Shown in pieces: positions 61,229 to 64,000 of a stretch of 64,000 nt of DNA (positions are counted from its first letter, which is position 1; every line of letters starts with the position of its first letter). The DNA is from Bradyrhizobium sp. 1. Lineage in GTDB: Bacteria > Pseudomonadota > Alphaproteobacteria > Rhizobiales > Xanthobacteraceae. Position numbers and translations under genes: made by a program. The stretch is from contig NZ_JADPJH010000033.1 in assembly GCF_023073315.1 (NCBI RefSeq), positions 653,256 to 717,255 on the forward strand, given 5' to 3'. The notes under the pieces were generated by a model. It saw only the letters and a list, made by a program, of their open reading frames with translations. It had not been told where the DNA came from and ran no database searches.

Positions 61229-62380
61229 TCACTCCACCAATTCCGGCCACGGCACGATGGTCGATTTCACCGTCTTCATCGCCATCGCGTCCCTCACCGC
61301 CTGCGCGACGCCTTCTTCCGTGAACGGATAGATCGTCTGCATCTTCAGCCAGGGATATTTGTCCCGCGTGCGGTAGAGCATGTCGACGCCGAGCGGCAGG
61401 TCGTTGCCGGTAAAGCCCCAGGATCCCAGCACATTGAGGTCCTTGGTGCAGATGCGGTGCCATGAGGTCTCGATCGAGCCGGCGTCGGTGAACTGGCCCA
61501 TCTCGACATAGGTGCCGCCGTCGCGCAGCATCTCGATGCCCTCGGGGCCGGCGGTCGGATGGCCCGAGCAATCCATCACCAGATCGGCGCCGAAACCGCC
61601 GACGATCTCGCGCACGCGCGCGATGCGGTCCTGCGGCGATTTGATCTCTTCGATGTTCACCGTCGCTTCCGCGCCGAACTCGCGGGCGAGCTTGAGCCGC
61701 GGCTGCTCCGGCGCGCCGACGCAGATCACGCGCCCTGCTCCCATTTCCTTTGCGGCCGCGACTGCGAGAATGCCGATCGGGCCCGAGCCCTGGATCACCA
61801 CCGTGTCGCCCCAGCTGAACCCGCCGGCGCGGGAGGCACGGTTGAAAGCGCGGATGCAGGAGGTCAGCGGCTCCGACAACGCGCCGAGCCGCAGCGACAT
61901 GTCGTCGGGCAGCTTGTAGATCTTGGTGCCCGGCAGCATGTCGAGATCGGCATAGACATATTCGGCCCAGCCGCCCCACATGTGCGGCGCCTTGTCGAAG
62001 CCGAGATAGCGGCCGTAATAGACCGGCGTCAGGCATTTGTTGGCGGTCTGCGGATAGTGAATGCAGTAATAGCAACGCCCACACGGCATCAGCGGCGGGA
62101 TCATCACTTTCGATCCGACCTTGAGCGGCTTGCTCATGAAGTCCTCGGTGAATTCATCGCCGCATTCAACGACGACGCCGCCGATTTCGTGGCCGAGCGT
62201 GAACGGCCAGGGCAGCGGCTTCGGCCAATGACCCTTGAGGATATGCAGATCGGTGCCGCAGACGCCGCAGGCGCCGATCTTGATCAGCGCGGCCTTCTTG
62301 CCGACCTTCGGCCATGGCACGGTCTTGATGACGGGCTCCGAACCCGGCCCTGCGTGGGTGCAGACGCGGATCTGTTCCAT
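61229..62380 (-). CDS. Zinc-dependent alcohol/threonine-dehydrogenase-like MDR protein
   Basis: A 383-aa MDR enzyme with GAGGAAA before ATG 62380. The catalytic zinc site is C41 (GACGVCGTDLH), H64-E65 (LGHEIGGVV) and a further acid; the structural zinc cysteines are C100, C103, C106 and C116 (MPCGRCYYCIHYPQTANKC). Rossmann motif GSGPIGILAVAAAK. The substrate is unknown. It is divergent from the desaturase gene. Confidence 0.93.
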   Translation of the reverse strand: MEQIRVCTHAGPGSEPVIKTVPWPKVGKKAALIKIGACGVCGTDLHILKGHWPKPLPWPFTLGHEIGGVVVECGDEFTEDFMSKPLKVGSKVMIPPLMPCGRCYYCIHYPQTANKCLTPVYYGRYLGFDKAPHMWGGWAEYVYADLDMLPGTKIYKLPDDMSLRLGALSEPLTSCIRAFNRASRAGGFSWGDTVVIQGSGPIGILAVAAAKEMGAGRVICVGAPEQPRLKLAREFGAEATVNIEEIKSPQDRIARVREIVGGFGADLVMDCSGHPTAGPEGIEMLRDGGTYVEMGQFTDAGSIETSWHRICTKDLNVLGSWGFTGNDLPLGVDMLYRTRDKYPWLKMQTIYPFTEEGVAQAVRDAMAMKTVKSTIVPWPELVE

Positions 62381-62547
62381 GGCTGTTTCCTCGATGCCCG
62401 CTTGTTATGATTGATGGTGCGGATCTGGGTCAGCCTATGACAGCATCGCGACGTTGGAAATACCAAGGCGTTGACACGCCGCAGTTGTATCCGCAGGCTG
62501 CACATGCGCTAGCTTCGCCTGCCTCGGAGCTCCGCCGGAATCAGACC

Positions 62548-63486
62548 ATGGATTTGCGACCGGGCTCGGAACGAATCGTCGTCACGCCTGACACCGACCC
62601 GCGGGACGGACACGTTCAATGGGCGCCGGGCAAATCGCTGTGGCTGGCGGGCATGACGGCGGTCGCCATCGTGCTTGGACCGGCCTGCTTCTCCTGGTCG
62701 GCGTTCGCGCTGTTCATCGCGACCAGCGCCATCACGCTCTGCTGCGGCCATTCGGTCGGAATGCATCGCAAGCTGATCCATGCGAGCTTCGACTGTCCGC
62801 TCTGGCTCGAACGTCTGCTCGTTTATCTCGGCACGCTGGTCGGCATGGCCGGCCCGTTCGGCATGATCCGCCTGCACGATTTTCGCGACTGGGCGCAACG
62901 GCAGCCGGAATGTCACGACTATTCCCGTCATCGCGCCGGTTTCTGGCGCGATGCGTGGTGGCAATTGCATTGCCGGCTGGCGTTGCGTCATCCGCCGGAT
63001 TTCAGACTCGAGCCGCGGCTCGCCGGTGACCGGTTCTACACCTTGGTCGAGCGCACCTGGATGTTGCAGCAATTGCCGTGGGCCATGCTCTTCTTGGCAA
63101 TCGGCGGAGTGGACTGGCTGGTGTGGGGCATTTGTGTGCGGGTCAGCGTCTGCGTAACCGGGCACTGGCTGGTCGGCCACTTCTCCCACACCCGGGGCGA
63201 TCAGGTCTGGGTTATCGATGGCGTCGCGGCCCAGGGCTACAATGTCGGCCTCGCCGCGCTGATCAGCATGGGCGAGAATTGGCACAACAATCATCACGCC
63301 TATCCGGGCTCGGCGAAGCTGGGACTCTTGCCGGGACAGGTCGATCCCGGCTGGTGGCTGATCCGGTCGCTTGAGGCTGTCGGGCTCGTCTGGAATGTCA
63401 GGACGCCCGATAATCTCCCGGAGCGAGCCGGCCTGCGACGGCTGACGGGCGCGAAGTCGCGCGATGGAGTAGCCGATGCTGCGTGA
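62548..63486 (+). CDS. Fatty-acid desaturase (acyl-lipid/acyl-CoA type)
   Basis: A 312-aa integral membrane di-iron enzyme starting at ATG 62548 (MDLRPGSERI). The three histidine boxes are GHSVGMHRKLIH (H68, H73, H78), HDFRDW, and ENWHNNHHAYP; four membrane helices are placed around them. This matches stearoyl-CoA/delta-9 desaturases, though the middle box HDFRDW departs from the usual HRxHH. A frame from 62407 adds a polar leader and is rejected. It overlaps the GNAT gene by 11 bp. Confidence 0.88.
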   Translation: MDLRPGSERIVVTPDTDPRDGHVQWAPGKSLWLAGMTAVAIVLGPACFSWSAFALFIATSAITLCCGHSVGMHRKLIHASFDCPLWLERLLVYLGTLVGMAGPFGMIRLHDFRDWAQRQPECHDYSRHRAGFWRDAWWQLHCRLALRHPPDFRLEPRLAGDRFYTLVERTWMLQQLPWAMLFLAIGGVDWLVWGICVRVSVCVTGHWLVGHFSHTRGDQVWVIDGVAAQGYNVGLAALISMGENWHNNHHAYPGSAKLGLLPGQVDPGWWLIRSLEAVGLVWNVRTPDNLPERAGLRRLTGAKSRDGVADAA

Positions 63487-63955
63487 CTATCGCGAAGAGG
63501 ATGCTGAGCCGATCGTACGCGTTGCGCTGGCCGCATTCGCAGAGTTCGAGCCGCATTATTCCGACTGGCCGCTGTTTACGACCCATGTCGCGAAGATGCC
63601 GGAGCTTTCCACGACCGGCGAGATCATCGTCGCCGAAGATGGTGGCCAGATCGTCGGCGCTGTCGCCTATGTCGGGCCGCAAGCGCCGAAACCGGCGTTT
63701 TTCGAACCGGCCTGGCCGATCATCCGCATGCTGGTGGTCGATCCCTCGGCGCGCGGCAAGGGCATCGGCCGGCAACTAACGGAAGAATGCCTGCGCCGCG
63801 CCGAGCGCGACCAGTCGGCGATGATCGCGCTCCACACGACGCCCATCATGACGGTGGCGCTGCCGATGTATCTGCGGATGGGATTTGTCCGGGTTCGCGA
63901 GGCGCCGGATATTCTGGGCGTGCCTTATGGGGTGTATGTAAAGGCACTGGGATAG
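63476..63955 (+). CDS. GNAT-family N-acetyltransferase
   Basis: A 159-aa acetyltransferase. N-terminal YREEDAEPIVRVALAAFAEF, motif A IRMLVVDPSARGKGIGRQLTEECL (R-x-x-G-x-G), and LPMYLRMGFVRVREAPD. GGAG precedes ATG 63476, 11 bp inside the end of the desaturase gene, so they are translationally coupled. Substrate unknown. Confidence 0.93.
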   Translation: MLRDYREEDAEPIVRVALAAFAEFEPHYSDWPLFTTHVAKMPELSTTGEIIVAEDGGQIVGAVAYVGPQAPKPAFFEPAWPIIRMLVVDPSARGKGIGRQLTEECLRRAERDQSAMIALHTTPIMTVALPMYLRMGFVRVREAPDILGVPYGVYVKALG

Positions 63956-64000
63956 GACGGCCGCCGTTCCCGCAATTCAGAAAATCGATGCCGATCATCG

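Overview
The window is 64 kb of GC-rich alphaproteobacterial chromosome that looks like Bradyrhizobium or a close relative in Nitrobacteraceae. The evidence is GC-rich codon use with dense antisense open frames, many small secreted Gly/Pro-rich proteins, and families typical of Rhizobiales (DUF2336, PAS_5-type PAS, GrlR-like, Omp25/31-type porin, IalB). Several palindromic intergenic repeat families that I associate with Bradyrhizobium/Rhodopseudomonas genomes are also present. There is no rRNA operon, phage, integrase, symbiosis gene or CRISPR array. The assignment is by recognition only; no search was run.

Layout. 0-2 kb: three small secreted proteins, then tRNA-Thr(UGU). 2-7.4 kb: GFA-fold protein, a tiny DnaA-domain-I-like protein, a cytochrome c-PQQ dehydrogenase, two SAM methyltransferases and a dienelactone hydrolase. 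7.4-16 kb: a chemoreceptor, many small envelope or unknown proteins, a porin-like outer-membrane protein and a TPR protein. 14.7-21 kb: a beta-lactamase-like hydrolase, an S10 carboxypeptidase, NAD kinase, then a CheY-Hpt pair and a DUF2336 protein. 21-26 kb: lytic transglycosylase-like protein, hisI, folE, an IscU-like scaffold, a periplasmic Clp-like protein and yidD. 26-30 kb: a PDR-type reductase overlapping a MOSC protein, an MHS-type transporter, and a divergent XRE-cupin regulator, which together look like one metabolic module. 30-43 kb: an amino-acid permease, a lipoprotein hydrolase, a GrlR-like protein, an MFS transporter divergent from thrS, a nitroreductase, a second beta-lactamase-like hydrolase and a PAS-GGDEF-EAL protein. 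43.2-44 kb is a gene-poor repeat mosaic. 44-54 kb: LysR with a divergent MDR oxidoreductase, patatin, CBS protein, rhomboid, a GIY-YIG nuclease between inverted palindromic repeats, a PAS protein and a transglutaminase. 54-64 kb: DEAD-box helicase, a frameshifted IalB-like gene, a cupin, a beta-lactamase/VOC fusion, a Zn-dehydrogenase, a desaturase and an acetyltransferase.

The most interesting structure is at 50.8-51.3 kb. A 100-aa GIY-YIG nuclease gene lies between copies of a hairpin-forming repeat of about 57 bp. The two proximal copies are in inverted orientation, a third copy lies beside the left one, and a solitary copy lies 4 kb away. The arrangement resembles REPtrons, in which RAYT transposase genes are flanked by REP palindromes, but with a GIY-YIG nuclease in the RAYT position. 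Other points of note are the beta-lactamase/VOC fusion, the DnaA-N-like orphan, the split MOSC/reductase pair, the IalB frameshift, and two very short membrane-protein genes.
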